The translations under genes and the position numbers were made by a program. Shown in pieces: positions 1 to 9,700 of a stretch of DNA of 64,000 nucleotides. This stretch comes from Ktedonobacter robiniae (GTDB lineage: Bacteria; Chloroflexota; Ktedonobacteria; Ktedonobacterales; Ktedonobacteraceae), in NCBI RefSeq assembly GCF_016587375.1, contig NZ_BNJG01000002.1, forward strand, positions 1,674,001 to 1,738,000, read 5' to 3'. The notes beneath the pieces were generated by a model. That model was not told the origin of the DNA, ran no database searches, and saw only the letters and a list, made by a program, of their open reading frames with translations. Each line of letters starts with the position of its first letter. Position 1 is the first letter of the stretch.

Positions 1-398
1 AACTAGATAGTATTACAATTAATTAACATATATTGCGGTTAATGTCAAGGAAGCGCATGCTGATAATGAAACTAGATTGATCGAAGGGGGCTTGCAACGC
101 TGGCTTTCGCATCTGCCTGTCCTCTCTACCATAAACTCATCCCTTTTTCGCGTGACAAAACCAAGCTTTTTACGATAATAATTATAGACGTACTTTCTCT
201 TGCATTGATGCGTTTTGATATACATTGACATGTAACTATGTTACTTGATGCATCCTAAAAACTGATTGAACCAAATCCCCTTTGTCTTGTCGTGCAGACA
301 TAGTGACGACATGTTTTGAATTCAGATAGCTAAAGTGAGATTACTGCTATACTCCTGTGACTGTGAGCCTGGAATATTAAAAAGGGTGAGGTACTGAA
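1..398. other. Intergenic, no gene supported
   Basis: No convincing coding region was found upstream of the first gene. The short reading frames here have no family resemblance and no good ribosome binding site. The last 40 bases carry an AT-rich stretch with a TATACT hexamer near 350 and a GGGTGAGG ribosome binding site for the next gene, so this is probably its promoter region. Confidence 0.5.
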
Positions 399-1364
399 AT
401 GCAGACATTATGTAATAATAACAACAGTATGAAAATAAAGAAGAAGGCAACGTTTTATACCTGGTGGTTACTGGCCTCTCTTCTCGCCACGCTTTTTACG
501 CTGTTACCAGCCTATAGTAGCATTCCTCTCTTTTATAAGTTACTTAGAGATTTGCCAGCAGGTGAAGCAATTGCTAATCTGTCTCATAGTCCGAAGACTA
601 TTCCTGCTGCGCTGGGCTTTACCCTCTACTGGCTGATCGCTTCATGCTCAACCTTCCTCATGCTCTGGATCTGGATGTGTATTGTTGAGCGGCGAGGTCT
701 CTGGCCTTTTAGATTGCCAAGATGGCAGGCCTTGCGTACTTACTTACAAGGTCTGCTCCTTGGTGTCGTATTGATGAGTGTGATTGTCTGCATCTTGCTC
801 TCTTCCGGTACCGCAATACTACAACTGGCGGGTTCAGCAGAGGGAGGTGGCGTGGCCGCCCTTCTCTTTACCTTGATTGGCTGGATGGCTCAAGGACCAA
901 AAGAAGAAATCGTTTACCGAGGCTGGCTGCTCTCCAGACTGACCAGGCGTTATGGTCGCTGGTTCAGTATTATGATATCCTCCCTGGTATTTGCGCTTGC
1001 GCACATCCTTAATCCTCACGTTAATCTATTGGCCCTGTTCAATCTCACATTATTCGGCGTGCTCTGTGCTCTCTGTGTCCTTGCCGATGGCAATATCTGG
1101 CGCGTGGCTGGTCTACATACCGCGTGGAACTGGATGCAGGGTCATATCTTTGCCCTGCCCGTAAGCGGCGTGCAGTATCACGGTGGAAATCTGTTCCTCT
1201 TCCAGAACACTTACGCGACCCTGCTCAATGGCGGCGACTTTGGACCTGAAGGCGGCTTAGTTGTCACACTTGTCCTTGTACTGGGCATTTCCCTGATCTG
1301 CCTCAGACAGCAAGCGCTTGCCACCCCAGAATTTCTCGCCAAGCGCGTCACCCAGCCTCTCTGA
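399..1364 (+). CDS. CPBP family intramembrane metalloprotease
   Basis: This is a polytopic membrane protein of 321 residues with several hydrophobic segments (about 20-45, 70-95, 115-135, 150-165, 190-230 and 275-305). It has the motifs of the CPBP/Abi (CAAX-protease-like) family: EEIVYR at residues 169-174, FALAH at 198-202 and HTAWN at 240-244, which supply the catalytic Glu and metal-binding His residues. Family members cleave within the membrane or act in bacteriocin self-immunity; the substrate here is unknown. The start at 399 has GGGTGAGG seven bases upstream. A second ATG at 429 is possible. It is monocistronic and followed by a copy of the GCGTACGC repeat. Confidence 0.85.
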   Translation: MQTLCNNNNSMKIKKKATFYTWWLLASLLATLFTLLPAYSSIPLFYKLLRDLPAGEAIANLSHSPKTIPAALGFTLYWLIASCSTFLMLWIWMCIVERRGLWPFRLPRWQALRTYLQGLLLGVVLMSVIVCILLSSGTAILQLAGSAEGGGVAALLFTLIGWMAQGPKEEIVYRGWLLSRLTRRYGRWFSIMISSLVFALAHILNPHVNLLALFNLTLFGVLCALCVLADGNIWRVAGLHTAWNWMQGHIFALPVSGVQYHGGNLFLFQNTYATLLNGGDFGPEGGLVVTLVLVLGISLICLRQQALATPEFLAKRVTQPL

Positions 1365-1378
1365 GAGAATTATCTCTA

Positions 1379-1403
1379 CAGTAGCCGCGTACGCCAGTAG
1401 CGG
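1379..1403 (+). repeat. GCGTACGC palindromic repeat, copy 1
   Basis: The sequence GTAGCCGCGTACGCCAGTAG, centred on the 8-bp palindrome GCGTACGC, lies 15 bases after the CPBP stop codon. The same unit recurs near 5066, 10875, 21753, 21784 and 41487 (twice, inverted), with a degenerate copy near 3367. Confidence 0.75.
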
Positions 1404-1470
1404 TCTTGACGGTTGCTAGCTATTTGCTATACCATGCCTTACGCATATCCGAAGTTCTCGCTCCAGTTCT

Positions 1471-3366
1471 ATGGAGCGAGGCAAGCGTCAGGCGGTTTTT
1501 ATGGTTTCCCTCGATTCAGCATCAGACTTTGTGCATTTGTTACAGGCAGGCAGTGATGTAGTGCTGCTTGAGAATACTTTGGGAGGGCAGGGAGATGGGT
1601 GGGATTACCTTTTTGTCGACCCGGTGCATACGCTACAGATCCACCAGGTAAGTGACTTTCTGCCGTTGCTTGCGACGATGCAGAAATACGTCCAGGAAGG
1701 CTACTACCTCGCCGGTTACTTTGCCTATGAATGTGGCTACTTTTTGGAGAAACTGGGCAAGCTCGCTTATAGGGATGAACACTCGCCCCTGGCGTGGTTT
1801 GGGGTCTACCGCCAGCCATATCGAATTGATGCCGCTCTCAGAGAGGCTGCCTGGCAAGCCTATGCCTTAGATCACCAGGATGAGATGGACTGTGAGGTCC
1901 AGGACGTACTTTTTGATCTTGACGAGGAGACGTATCGCCAGAAGGTCGAGCGAGTACGGGAGCATATTCGCGCCGGAGATGTCTACCAGATTAACCTGAC
2001 GGGGCGCACACATTTTCGCTTTGCGGGTTCGCCCCTGGCCCTGTATGCGCGCCTCCGCCAGGTTCAGCGCACGCTCTATAGCGCCTATATGCGTATAGGC
2101 AAGCGAGCTGTATTGAGCTTCTCGCCGGAGTTGTTTTTCCAGATGAATGGACAGCGTATAATGACTCGCCCTATGAAGGGGACGGCCCCACGAGGCTGCA
2201 CGCTGTTAGAGGATAAGCAGCAGGTCTCGTGGCTGCGCGGCGACGCCAAGAACCGGGCGGAGAATATCATGATTACGGACCTCTTACGCAACGACCTGGG
2301 GCGTGTCTGCGAGATTGGCTCGGTGACAGTTCCACGCCTGCTAGAGGTTGAGAGCTATGAGACCGTGTTACAAATGACCTCGACCGTTACGGGCCAGCTT
2401 CGACGTGATGCCAGCCTTGAGCAGATCTTCTCCAGCCTTTTCCCCTGTGGCTCGGTGACGGGCGCGCCCAAGCTCAAGGCCATGGAGATTATTGGCCAGT
2501 TGGAGGAGACGCCCAGGGGAGTCTACACCGGGTCGATTGGCTATATCGCGCCTCCATCGAGACAAGGTCCAGTCCAGGCTATGTTCAACGTGGCTATTCG
2601 CACCATTGAGTTTGAGCATGGACAGGGGATGATGGGCATTGGTAGTGGCATTATCTATGACTCGTGTGCCGCTGAAGAGGCCGCCGAATGCGCGATCAAG
2701 GCTCGCTTCCTGACCACACAAGCGCAAGAGTTTGCTCTTCTGGAGTCCATTCTCTGGGACGCTGGCTATCAACGCCTGGAGAAGCATTTCAAGCGGATGC
2801 AGGACTCGGCCCGCTATTTTGGTTATCCCTGGGATGAGGAACGTCTCCAGGCCCTCTTATATAGGCAGAACCGCGAGATGTTGCCAGAGCATACTTATAA
2901 AGTGCGCGTGCTGCTAGAGCGTAGCGGTGCCTTCACCTGCGAGAGTGTACTGGTTCAAAAGCCACGAGAGGAGCTAGTGCGAGTGATCATCAGCACCGAA
3001 CGGATCAACTCGCAGGACCGCATGTATTTCCATAAAACCACGCAGCGCCCCCTCTATGAGCGGGCCTTTCAGACTGCCCATCAGCATGGCTATGCCGATA
3101 TAGTCTTCCTCAATGAGCGCGGTGAAGTGACCGAGGGCGCCATAAGCAACATCTTCATTGAGCTTGATGGCCGCTTGCTTACCCCGCCCGTAACCTGTGG
3201 TTTGCTGCCAGGCATCGCGCGCCAGTGCATCCTGGAGGAGTACCCCAACGCGCAGGAGGTCATTCTCACCCTGCACGACCTCCTGACAGCAGAAAAAGTC
3301 TATATCTGTAATGCCATCCGTGGCCTGCGCCAGGTCCAGGTCGTTTACCTCCCTGAGCCACACTAG
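1471..3366 (+). CDS. pabB-pabC: Aminodeoxychorismate synthase component I fused to aminodeoxychorismate lyase (PabB-PabC)
   Basis: This 631-residue protein joins two steps of 4-aminobenzoate synthesis for folate. Residues of about 135-415 form the chorismate-binding domain. The RPMKGT motif has Lys236, which marks aminodeoxychorismate synthase rather than anthranilate synthase (PIAGT), and GSVTGAPK begins near residue 328. Residues of about 430-631 form a class IV PLP aminotransferase-like lyase domain with GEVTEGAISNIF. Such fusions are known in bacteria and usually work with a separate glutamine amidotransferase (PabA), which is not nearby. The start could instead be the ATG at 1501. It stands alone, with a GCGTACGC repeat upstream and a degenerate one downstream. 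Confidence 0.9.
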   Translation: MERGKRQAVFMVSLDSASDFVHLLQAGSDVVLLENTLGGQGDGWDYLFVDPVHTLQIHQVSDFLPLLATMQKYVQEGYYLAGYFAYECGYFLEKLGKLAYRDEHSPLAWFGVYRQPYRIDAALREAAWQAYALDHQDEMDCEVQDVLFDLDEETYRQKVERVREHIRAGDVYQINLTGRTHFRFAGSPLALYARLRQVQRTLYSAYMRIGKRAVLSFSPELFFQMNGQRIMTRPMKGTAPRGCTLLEDKQQVSWLRGDAKNRAENIMITDLLRNDLGRVCEIGSVTVPRLLEVESYETVLQMTSTVTGQLRRDASLEQIFSSLFPCGSVTGAPKLKAMEIIGQLEETPRGVYTGSIGYIAPPSRQGPVQAMFNVAIRTIEFEHGQGMMGIGSGIIYDSCAAEEAAECAIKARFLTTQAQEFALLESILWDAGYQRLEKHFKRMQDSARYFGYPWDEERLQALLYRQNREMLPEHTYKVRVLLERSGAFTCESVLVQKPREELVRVIISTERINSQDRMYFHKTTQRPLYERAFQTAHQHGYADIVFLNERGEVTEGAISNIFIELDGRLLTPPVTCGLLPGIARQCILEEYPNAQEVILTLHDLLTAEKVYICNAIRGLRQVQVVYLPEPH

Positions 3367-3633
3367 CAGTAGCCGTGTACCTTGTGCCCTTTGGGGTAGC
3401 CAGTAGCGCGTGTTCGTTTACCAGTACTTTGTTGACGTGGGATTTCGTCTCACTTTAAACTCATCGTTTGAAGCTATTGGTAAATGACGTGAAGAAAAGT
3501 GAGCGACTTTTGCCCTCAAACGTGAGCTGGAATCATCCATTGTCGCCAGAACATGGCTTCGGAAGCGGTTTCCAGCACTCGACTGTTGTAAATTCATTGT
3601 GGAAGAGATAGGGCCAAGATCTTGACCAATCTG
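3367..3633. other. Intergenic with degenerate GCGTACGC-type repeat
   Basis: Directly after the pabB-pabC stop, AGTAGCCGTGTACC and then GCCAGTAGCG resemble the two halves of the repeat seen at 1379, split by about 20 bases. An 84-codon frame on the minus strand has no recognisable family, so I do not call a gene. Confidence 0.4.
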
Positions 3634-3686
3634 TGTACTGAGGACCTTTGCGGAAGCGGGTATCTCCCGCAAAGGTCCTCAGTACA
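3634..3686. terminator. Long hairpin, likely bidirectional terminator
   Basis: Perfect 20-bp inverted repeats (3634-3653 and 3667-3686) flank a 13-base loop. The hairpin lies between the convergent ends of pabB-pabC and the GlcG/HbpS-like gene. There is no long T tract. Confidence 0.7.
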
Positions 3687-3727
3687 TTGAGGCCAGACGT
3701 AGAGAAGAACCAGAAATCTGGCCTCTC

Positions 3728-4153
3728 TCACGCTGACAGGTAGGTATGCAAGGCATGTTCTCCCGCCTGGGCAAAGATCCCATCCTGGCTGGATCGCGCG
3801 CCGCTCACCCCGATGGCTCCAACCACCTGTTCCCCAACGCGTAAGAGGAGTCCTCCTTCAACAGGGACCATGCCAGGCACCCCTAGGACGGTCATATTTC
3901 CCTTATCAAGAAGCTCTTCATGGAATTTGGTCGGTCGGCGAAAGTGCACGGCATGAACGGCCTTCGCAACCGCCATATCCACACTCGCGTTGGCATTCTC
4001 ATCCATCCGTTGGAAATAGAGCAGACGACCACTATCGTCGACAATAGCGATAGCTACAGAACATTCATTTTTGATGGCTTCGTTTTCAGCCGCTGCCGCA
4101 ATAGCTTTGGCCGCAGCAAGAGTGAGTGCTGGTTTGGTTGGTAGTTGAGGCAT
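3728..4153 (-). CDS. GlcG/HbpS family heme-degrading domain protein
   Basis: This is a small cytosolic protein of about 141 residues that starts MPQLPTKPALTL. It matches the GlcG/HbpS (DUF336) family: the early LTLAAAKAI helix, AIVDDSGRLLYFQRMD, and the glycine-rich end GAIGVSGARSSQDGIFAQAG are typical. Family members bind heme or cobalamin or appear beside glycolate and diol-utilisation genes; the role here is unknown. The open frame extends upstream to 4258. The ATG at 4153 is preferred because it has a GGAGA site and fits the usual length. Confidence 0.85.
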   Translation of the reverse strand: MPQLPTKPALTLAAAKAIAAAAENEAIKNECSVAIAIVDDSGRLLYFQRMDENANASVDMAVAKAVHAVHFRRPTKFHEELLDKGNMTVLGVPGMVPVEGGLLLRVGEQVVGAIGVSGARSSQDGIFAQAGEHALHTYLSA

Positions 4154-4331
4154 GAGATCTCCATTCTTTTCTATTCTTTGGATCTGAAGCAGAGAAATCA
4201 AACGACGAGGGTGTGTCAGCAGACGTCTCGAAGGAGAGGTCTCTTTTGTTGAAAGCATATCTCATCTTCATCTCAAGATCAACCTGCTGGCTCCTCTCCC
4301 CCGCCACTTTGCAAAGGTACACGGCTACTTG

Positions 4332-4883
4332 TTAGCGTGGCGTTTTTAGATAGGTTGCGAGATCTTGGAGCGCTTGAGTGCTCATAGAGGTTGCTAGATA
4401 CTCGGACTCTGGCATCTCGGCCCAGGTCTGGTGGTACCCGTTGGGGATGAAGATGGGGTCCCAGCCAAAGCCGCCATTGCCACGAGGGGTGGGCGCGATG
4501 GTGCCTTCACAGGCGCTGGAGAAGATGCGCAGGGCATGACCATCATATAAGCCAATGTGTACTGAAGCCAGAGCGGATCTGTCCTGCGAATCGGCGAGTA
4601 GCTTGCATAGCCCTTCTGTGCCTAGCTCTGCGTAGAACCATTTGATGAAAGGTCCTGGTAGTTTCCCCAGGGCCAGGAATTGCAGCGAGGTATCCTCCAC
4701 CAGTACAGGCGCTTGAATATGTCTATATGCCTCCCTGGCTTTATGCTCGATGATTTCTGCTGACTCAAGTGATTGAATTTCAAGTAGATCCAGGTCTTTG
4801 TGCAGTAGTGGATAGTCAATATAGTGGCTGAAGCGTTTCACTTTGCCGGGGTTGCCAGTAACATACGTTAAAGTGTCAAACAT
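4332..4883 (-). CDS. HAM1/RdgB-like non-canonical purine NTP pyrophosphatase
   Basis: This 183-residue protein has the landmarks of the Ham1/ITPase family: TGNPGKVKRF at the N-terminus, VLVEDTSLQF with the metal-binding acidic pair, LPGPFIKWF and GWDPIFIP. Such enzymes hydrolyse XTP, dITP and ITP to monophosphates and so keep deaminated purines out of DNA. It is somewhat shorter than classic RdgB (about 195-200 residues) and its C-terminal half is divergent, so substrate preference is uncertain. It is monocistronic. The next gene upstream ends beyond a 30-bp-arm palindrome. Confidence 0.85.
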   Translation of the reverse strand: MFDTLTYVTGNPGKVKRFSHYIDYPLLHKDLDLLEIQSLESAEIIEHKAREAYRHIQAPVLVEDTSLQFLALGKLPGPFIKWFYAELGTEGLCKLLADSQDRSALASVHIGLYDGHALRIFSSACEGTIAPTPRGNGGFGWDPIFIPNGYHQTWAEMPESEYLATSMSTQALQDLATYLKTPR

Positions 4884-4977
4884 GGATGCTCCTCATTGTG
4901 CTGTTATTTGCTGGTCGCGAGGACATGATACAGGCACTTCCGACCTTTTTCAAGCTAACTTTTCGCGCCTGCGGCGC

Positions 4978-5045
4978 TCATATGAGGGATAGTAAGAAGA
5001 TTTCTGGTCATTCGCCCAGAAATCTTCTTACTATCCCTCATATGA
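4978..5045. terminator. Long perfect hairpin terminator
   Basis: Two 30-bp arms (4978-5007 and 5016-5045) are perfect inverted repeats with an 8-base loop. The structure follows the stop codon of the minus-strand alpha/beta hydrolase and precedes the start side of the HAM1-like gene. Confidence 0.7.
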
Positions 5046-5065
5046 TGATGTCGATTTGCTACTCA

Positions 5066-5096
5066 CCAGTAGCCCCGTACGCCAGTAGCGCTCTTA
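5066..5096 (+). repeat. GCGTACGC-type palindromic repeat, copy 2
   Basis: CCAGTAGCCCCGTACGCCAG, followed by TAGCG, differs from copy 1 at one central position. It abuts the stop codon of the minus-strand hydrolase. Confidence 0.7.
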
Positions 5097-5912
5097 ACCC
5101 TGGATAAAAGCCAGCAGATCGTTATTGAGTTGATGTTTATGGGTAATGAAGAGGCCATGTCCCGCGTTCTGGTACTCTTTATAGCTATTGCCTGGCACCA
5201 GTTTGGCGGAGCGTCGTCCGGTCACGTCGATAAGGGCGGAGGCATCCGCCGTTCCATGGATGATCAGCGTTGGCAGCACAATTTCTTGCATCTCAGCGCG
5301 AAAATCGGTGTAAAAGTTGGTGCGCCAGCATTGGAGCAGAGCCATGGGAGAGTTATAGAGACATTGTTCGGTTGTCCACTGGACAAGCTCTGGTGAGACC
5401 TTGTTGCCCAGGTGGGTGGCGAAGAATGCCTGTGCTCTCTGAGTAAAATATTGCACACGATCCTCCCGCAGTTGTCCCGAGGAAGACTTATAGATAGCCT
5501 CGGGTACTCCTTCGGGGTTATAGTCTGTTTTGCATAGGAAGGGGAGAATCGCTGAGATAAGCGCGATTCTGGCAATGCGGTCGGACCCGTGGCGAGCCAG
5601 GTAATGCACGACCTCGCCACCTCCCATCGAGTGTGCTATCAGCGTGACGTTGCGCAGGTCGAGGTGCGTGATCAACGCGGCCAGGTCATCGGCGAGGGTA
5701 TCTATGTCGTAGCCATGCCCGGTTCGGTCGGAGCGTCCATGCCCACGGCGATCATAAACGATGCAGCGAAGTCCCTGCTCAACCAGGGCAGGGACCTGGT
5801 ACTCCCACATATCGGCATTCAAGGCCCAACTGGAGACAAAGACCACGGGTGCTCCCTGGCCCCAATCCTCGTAGAAGAGACGCGCACCGTCGTTAGTTGT
5901 AAAGAATGACAT
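5094..5912 (-). CDS. Alpha/beta hydrolase, chloroperoxidase/arylesterase-like
   Basis: This is a cytosolic alpha/beta-hydrolase of about 272 residues starting MSFFTTNDGARLFYEDWG. The nucleophile elbow is AHSMGGGE. The likely acid is in GTADASALIDV and the catalytic His is in NAGHGLF. The order and spacing match cofactor-free haloperoxidase-like esterases. The frame is open back to 6020, but the ATG at 5912 has GGAGG nine bases upstream and begins where homologues begin. It lies just downstream of a DinB-family gene on the same strand, 128 bases away, so the two might be cotranscribed. The substrate is unknown. Confidence 0.88.
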   Translation of the reverse strand: MSFFTTNDGARLFYEDWGQGAPVVFVSSWALNADMWEYQVPALVEQGLRCIVYDRRGHGRSDRTGHGYDIDTLADDLAALITHLDLRNVTLIAHSMGGGEVVHYLARHGSDRIARIALISAILPFLCKTDYNPEGVPEAIYKSSSGQLREDRVQYFTQRAQAFFATHLGNKVSPELVQWTTEQCLYNSPMALLQCWRTNFYTDFRAEMQEIVLPTLIIHGTADASALIDVTGRRSAKLVPGNSYKEYQNAGHGLFITHKHQLNNDLLAFIQG

Positions 5913-6040
5913 GGCTATAACCTCCCCAAAAAATGTATTCCGAATGTATATGGAGTTCTTTTTATGTGGTAGGAGAACCAGCCAGTTTGGCACTGGTTCG
6001 TTGATAGCTGGCTGGTTCATGGTGTCGTAAGTAATTCAGG

Positions 6041-6556
6041 TTAGATAGGGTAACCTTTGGCTCCCTGGAGTCCTTTAAGGACCGAGATCTCACCTGTCAT
6101 GTTGTCGACATGTCCTAGAACCATACGGTTCAGGATTGTGCCAACCGTCATGTGCCCCAGTCCGAAGGCCGTCAGGTCGAGATCACGGGCCAGGTCTTCA
6201 TCCGTCAGGGTCGCGAGGTAGGCATCGGTGGCTGCGTGGACGGCCTGGGTGTAGATGCTCATAGCAGGTAGATCAATACGGACACGGCGTGTCCATTCTG
6301 CTGTGCTTAGAGGCTGCACCTCGCTGATGCCGGTCTTCTCCGCCCACTCGCTTGCATAGAGGGGCGCGCCGCCTTTGAGCACCATGTTGATGGCCAGGTC
6401 TTCGCTCGCGATAGCGTGTACATAGGTGGCGGCGATGGGGTTGGCGGTTCCGGGAGGCGCCCAGTGAGTCTGCTCGGTCGTGATGCCCTCCAGGGTGGCA
6501 TTCAGGAAGCCATGCGCCTGTTGAATCTGCTCGCGTAGAAGTGTCGTTGCGTTCAT
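6041..6556 (-). CDS. DinB family protein
   Basis: This 171-residue four-helix-bundle protein starts MNATTLLREQIQQAHGFLNA. HAIASED and LGHVDNMTGE are in the positions where DinB/YfiT-type proteins place metal-binding histidines. Many DinB-like proteins are thiol-dependent transferases or have unknown function. The start at 6556 is preferred over the upstream frame to 6607 because a GAAAGG site precedes it and the upstream residues look non-coding. The giant LuxR regulator lies on the same strand and ends upstream of it. Confidence 0.85.
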   Translation of the reverse strand: MNATTLLREQIQQAHGFLNATLEGITTEQTHWAPPGTANPIAATYVHAIASEDLAINMVLKGGAPLYASEWAEKTGISEVQPLSTAEWTRRVRIDLPAMSIYTQAVHAATDAYLATLTDEDLARDLDLTAFGLGHMTVGTILNRMVLGHVDNMTGEISVLKGLQGAKGYPI

Positions 6557-6748
6557 AATGTAGTTACCTTTCTTTTTCTCACCTGTTTGAGGTAGGTGTA
6601 TGTTCATCTCTTGATGTGCAAAGTATAGCTGGAAAGCATGGGGTGTGACTTCACCTGTCCTGGTGATTGGGCAGGTGATTAGTATCTAGCGTTGGGTGAG
6701 ATAGGTAGTTGTGGGTTGGCACACAACGCTTCGATGAGAGGCTTTAAG

Positions 6749-9700
6749 TTAGAGGAGATGGAGACGCCTGGCGACAGCGATAGCCTCGGCGCGCCGACTG
6801 ACATCCAGTTTGCGATAGATGCTGCTAACCTGAGTCTTGATGGTATTGGGGGAGACGACCAGCTTTTGCGCGATCTCGGCGTAAGTTTGCCCTGCGACCA
6901 GCAGGCTTAGGACGCGTTGCTCCTGAGGACTCAGGGGTTCATAGAGTCCTTCTAGAGCCTGTGGCGTGTGTCCTTCGATTTGCAATTTGGCTGCTTGCTG
7001 TGTGCGTTTCTGTTCCTCCTGGACAAAAGCTGTCAACAGGGTGGAGATGTAGGAGACGCAGGCGGGAGATAACTCTTGCCTGGGTGGGTTTTTGAGCAGA
7101 TTCTGGAGTAGCTGGCGCATAGGTTTGCCTGCGTCCAGGTACACACGAATATAACCCTCAGGCTCCGTCAAGTTCAGGAGGTGTACGACAATCTGTTGGG
7201 CCTGTTCCATTTCTCTTAGCCCGTAGAGTGTGTTGGCTTGTAGTGCCAGCAGGTGAATGATATCCCAGGTGCGCTTACATTGCTCCATTCTGCTGAGCAG
7301 TGGAATCAGGATGTGCAAAGCTTGTGTATATTCTTGTTGCGCGAGGTGAATATTGACCAGTGCTATATATTCATCAATATAAAGGAAGCTCAGAGTCTGA
7401 GGATTGAAATCATAGCGAGCCACCCAGTCCTCTGCCGCTGTGAAGTTGCCCTGTGCGAGCCAGAGTGCTACCTGGGCGGCTGAGACATCATGTGCATAGT
7501 TTGTAAAGCCAGTGCTTTGGATCAGGTTTTTGGCCTGTTCCAGCGCTTCTTCCGCGTCCGCAATCTTCCCGGATGCCAGGGCGATTTTTACATAAGTCGC
7601 ATGGCCCCAGATGAGCAGATTTATATCTTGCCAGCGCGCGGCATGTTGCAAGGCTACCTGTAAGCTGCCTTCTGCCTGCTCCAACTTATTCCTGGCATAG
7701 TAGAGGAAGGAGAGATCAAAAGCGGGATAGGCCGTGACCGAGACATTCTGTCCTAGCTGAGCGAGGAGATCCTGAGCCTGTAGGCATTCCTGGTGGAGTG
7801 AGTGAAGCTGGCCTGCATAGAGAAAGGCGGCCGCAAGCCAGCATGTGACAACAATCGCTATGGCGTGGTCCTGCTCCTGAAGAGCCTGCTGCTTCAAAGC
7901 GAGCAGTTCTGGCAGCAAGAGAACAGAATCACCTACGACTTGAGAGCTGACAAAGAGGCCGTGGAGCGCGAGCCATTTCCAGGCAACTGATTCGCTTACA
8001 GTGAGAGGTTGTATGCGTTGGGCGATCAGGCGAAGCTGTTGCATATTGCCCTTGCGGAAAGCCTCGCTCATCAGGATAAACTCACGCAAGAGACAGATGC
8101 GGTTCTCAATTTTTCCCACCTCTGTTGGAGCGAGGGAGGTGGTTCTTTCGCTGGACAATATCTGGTCTACACGCGCGATAATCTGTTCACTCTGGCTTAG
8201 AGCCTGCACACGCTGCTGCTCCGGCATATATTGCGTACTGGAAAGCAAGTTCAGGGCCGAGGTGAGGGCAAATTCCAGGTGTTCGAGCAGGATATTCTCA
8301 GGCAACTGCAGTAGCCAGGTCGCGATCATTCTGGCTTCGCCTTGCGTCCATAGCTGTCTTGCGCCTTGCTCCAACGTTGCGGCCGCGAATGGATAGTCTT
8401 GAGCAGCCAGTGCGTGGGACATCGCCTCATGGATAGAACCCTGGGCCGCGTGCCAGCGGGCGGCGCGCTGGTGTAGCGTGTTTACCTGTTCTGGTTGGGT
8501 AGCTTGCAGGCGTGCCAGGAGTACTTCACGAAAGAGAGTATGCAAGCGATACCACTGCCGTTGCTCGTCCAGCGGAACAATAAAGAGATTATGGCGTTCT
8601 AGCACCTCCAATAGTTCCTGACTGGCAGGCTCTCCCGTCAGTTCCTGGCAGAGGGCGGCGTTCATGCGCGAGAGTACCGCGACCTGGAGTAGAAACTGCT
8701 GCACAGATGGCGCTTGATGTTGAAGAATCTCCTCCTGTACATAGTCGAAGATGAAGCGATGTTCGCCCGTAAAGTGCTCGATAAAGGTAGAAGGCTTTTT
8801 GTGTGTGCGTAGTGAGAGCGCGGCCAGTTGTAGTCCCGCGATCCAGCCCTCTGTGCGCTTCTCCAGCACTTGTACTTCTGTCTCAGAAAGCGAGAGCGTC
8901 ATACCCTCATTGAGAAAGGCCTGGGCCTCTACTGGCGTAAAGCGTACCTCTGGCTCGCGAATCTCGCTCATCTGGCCTCGCATGCGCCAGCGTGCCAGAG
9001 GGAGCGGCGGATCAACGCGACTGGCGATAACCAGGTGCATATTCGCGGGGAGGTGATCGAGCAGGAAGAGCATGGCCTCATGAATGGCCTGGTCTTCAAT
9101 TACATGGTAGTCATCCAGAATAAGGATAATCTCGTTGGAGGACCTGAGAATCTCATTGATAAAGGTGATGAGTATAGTTGAAAGCGGGGGTGGCTGAGGC
9201 GTATAGAGCATCGCCAGGGCGATATCACTGATCTCGGGTAGGCAGATGCGCAGGGTTGTAATGACCGAGGCCCAGAAGCGCGTAGGATCATTATCGGCCT
9301 CATCCAGCGAGAGCCAGCCTATGGTATGCGGCGAACGTGACGCCCATGTGCTCAGCAGCGTCGTTTTCCCGCTCCCAGCCGAGGAGGAGAGCAAAAGCAA
9401 GCGATGAGTAAGCACTTCATCCATCTCTTGTAGCAAGCGCTCGCGCCTCACTAGCATAGAGGGAAGTTGAGGATGAGTATGCTTGGTTGCGATGAGTGGT
9501 ATGTGGCTCTGATGCGCAAGGTTTAGCGAGTCAGAACTCGCCTGTGTAATCTGTTGACCCGTTTGGGATACGGAGCGGTGCTCGTTCGCGAAGGCCTGCG
9601 CTACTTGCTCTAAACGTTCTAGCGTGACGCCACTTGTCTGTCCAAGATAGCGCTTGCGTGTCTGCCCTTGAAGTGTGCTATAGGCATACCAGTAGCCATT

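Noticed and set aside
19..231. 70-codon minus-strand frame at the left edge
   Set aside because: No ribosome site, no family pattern, and a residue mix (many Tyr, Lys, Cys) typical of AT-rich non-coding DNA.
3418..3672. 84-codon minus-strand frame between pabB-pabC and the GlcG/HbpS-like gene
   Set aside because: Its 5' part lies in the terminator hairpin and no family pattern was seen; the frame looks accidental.
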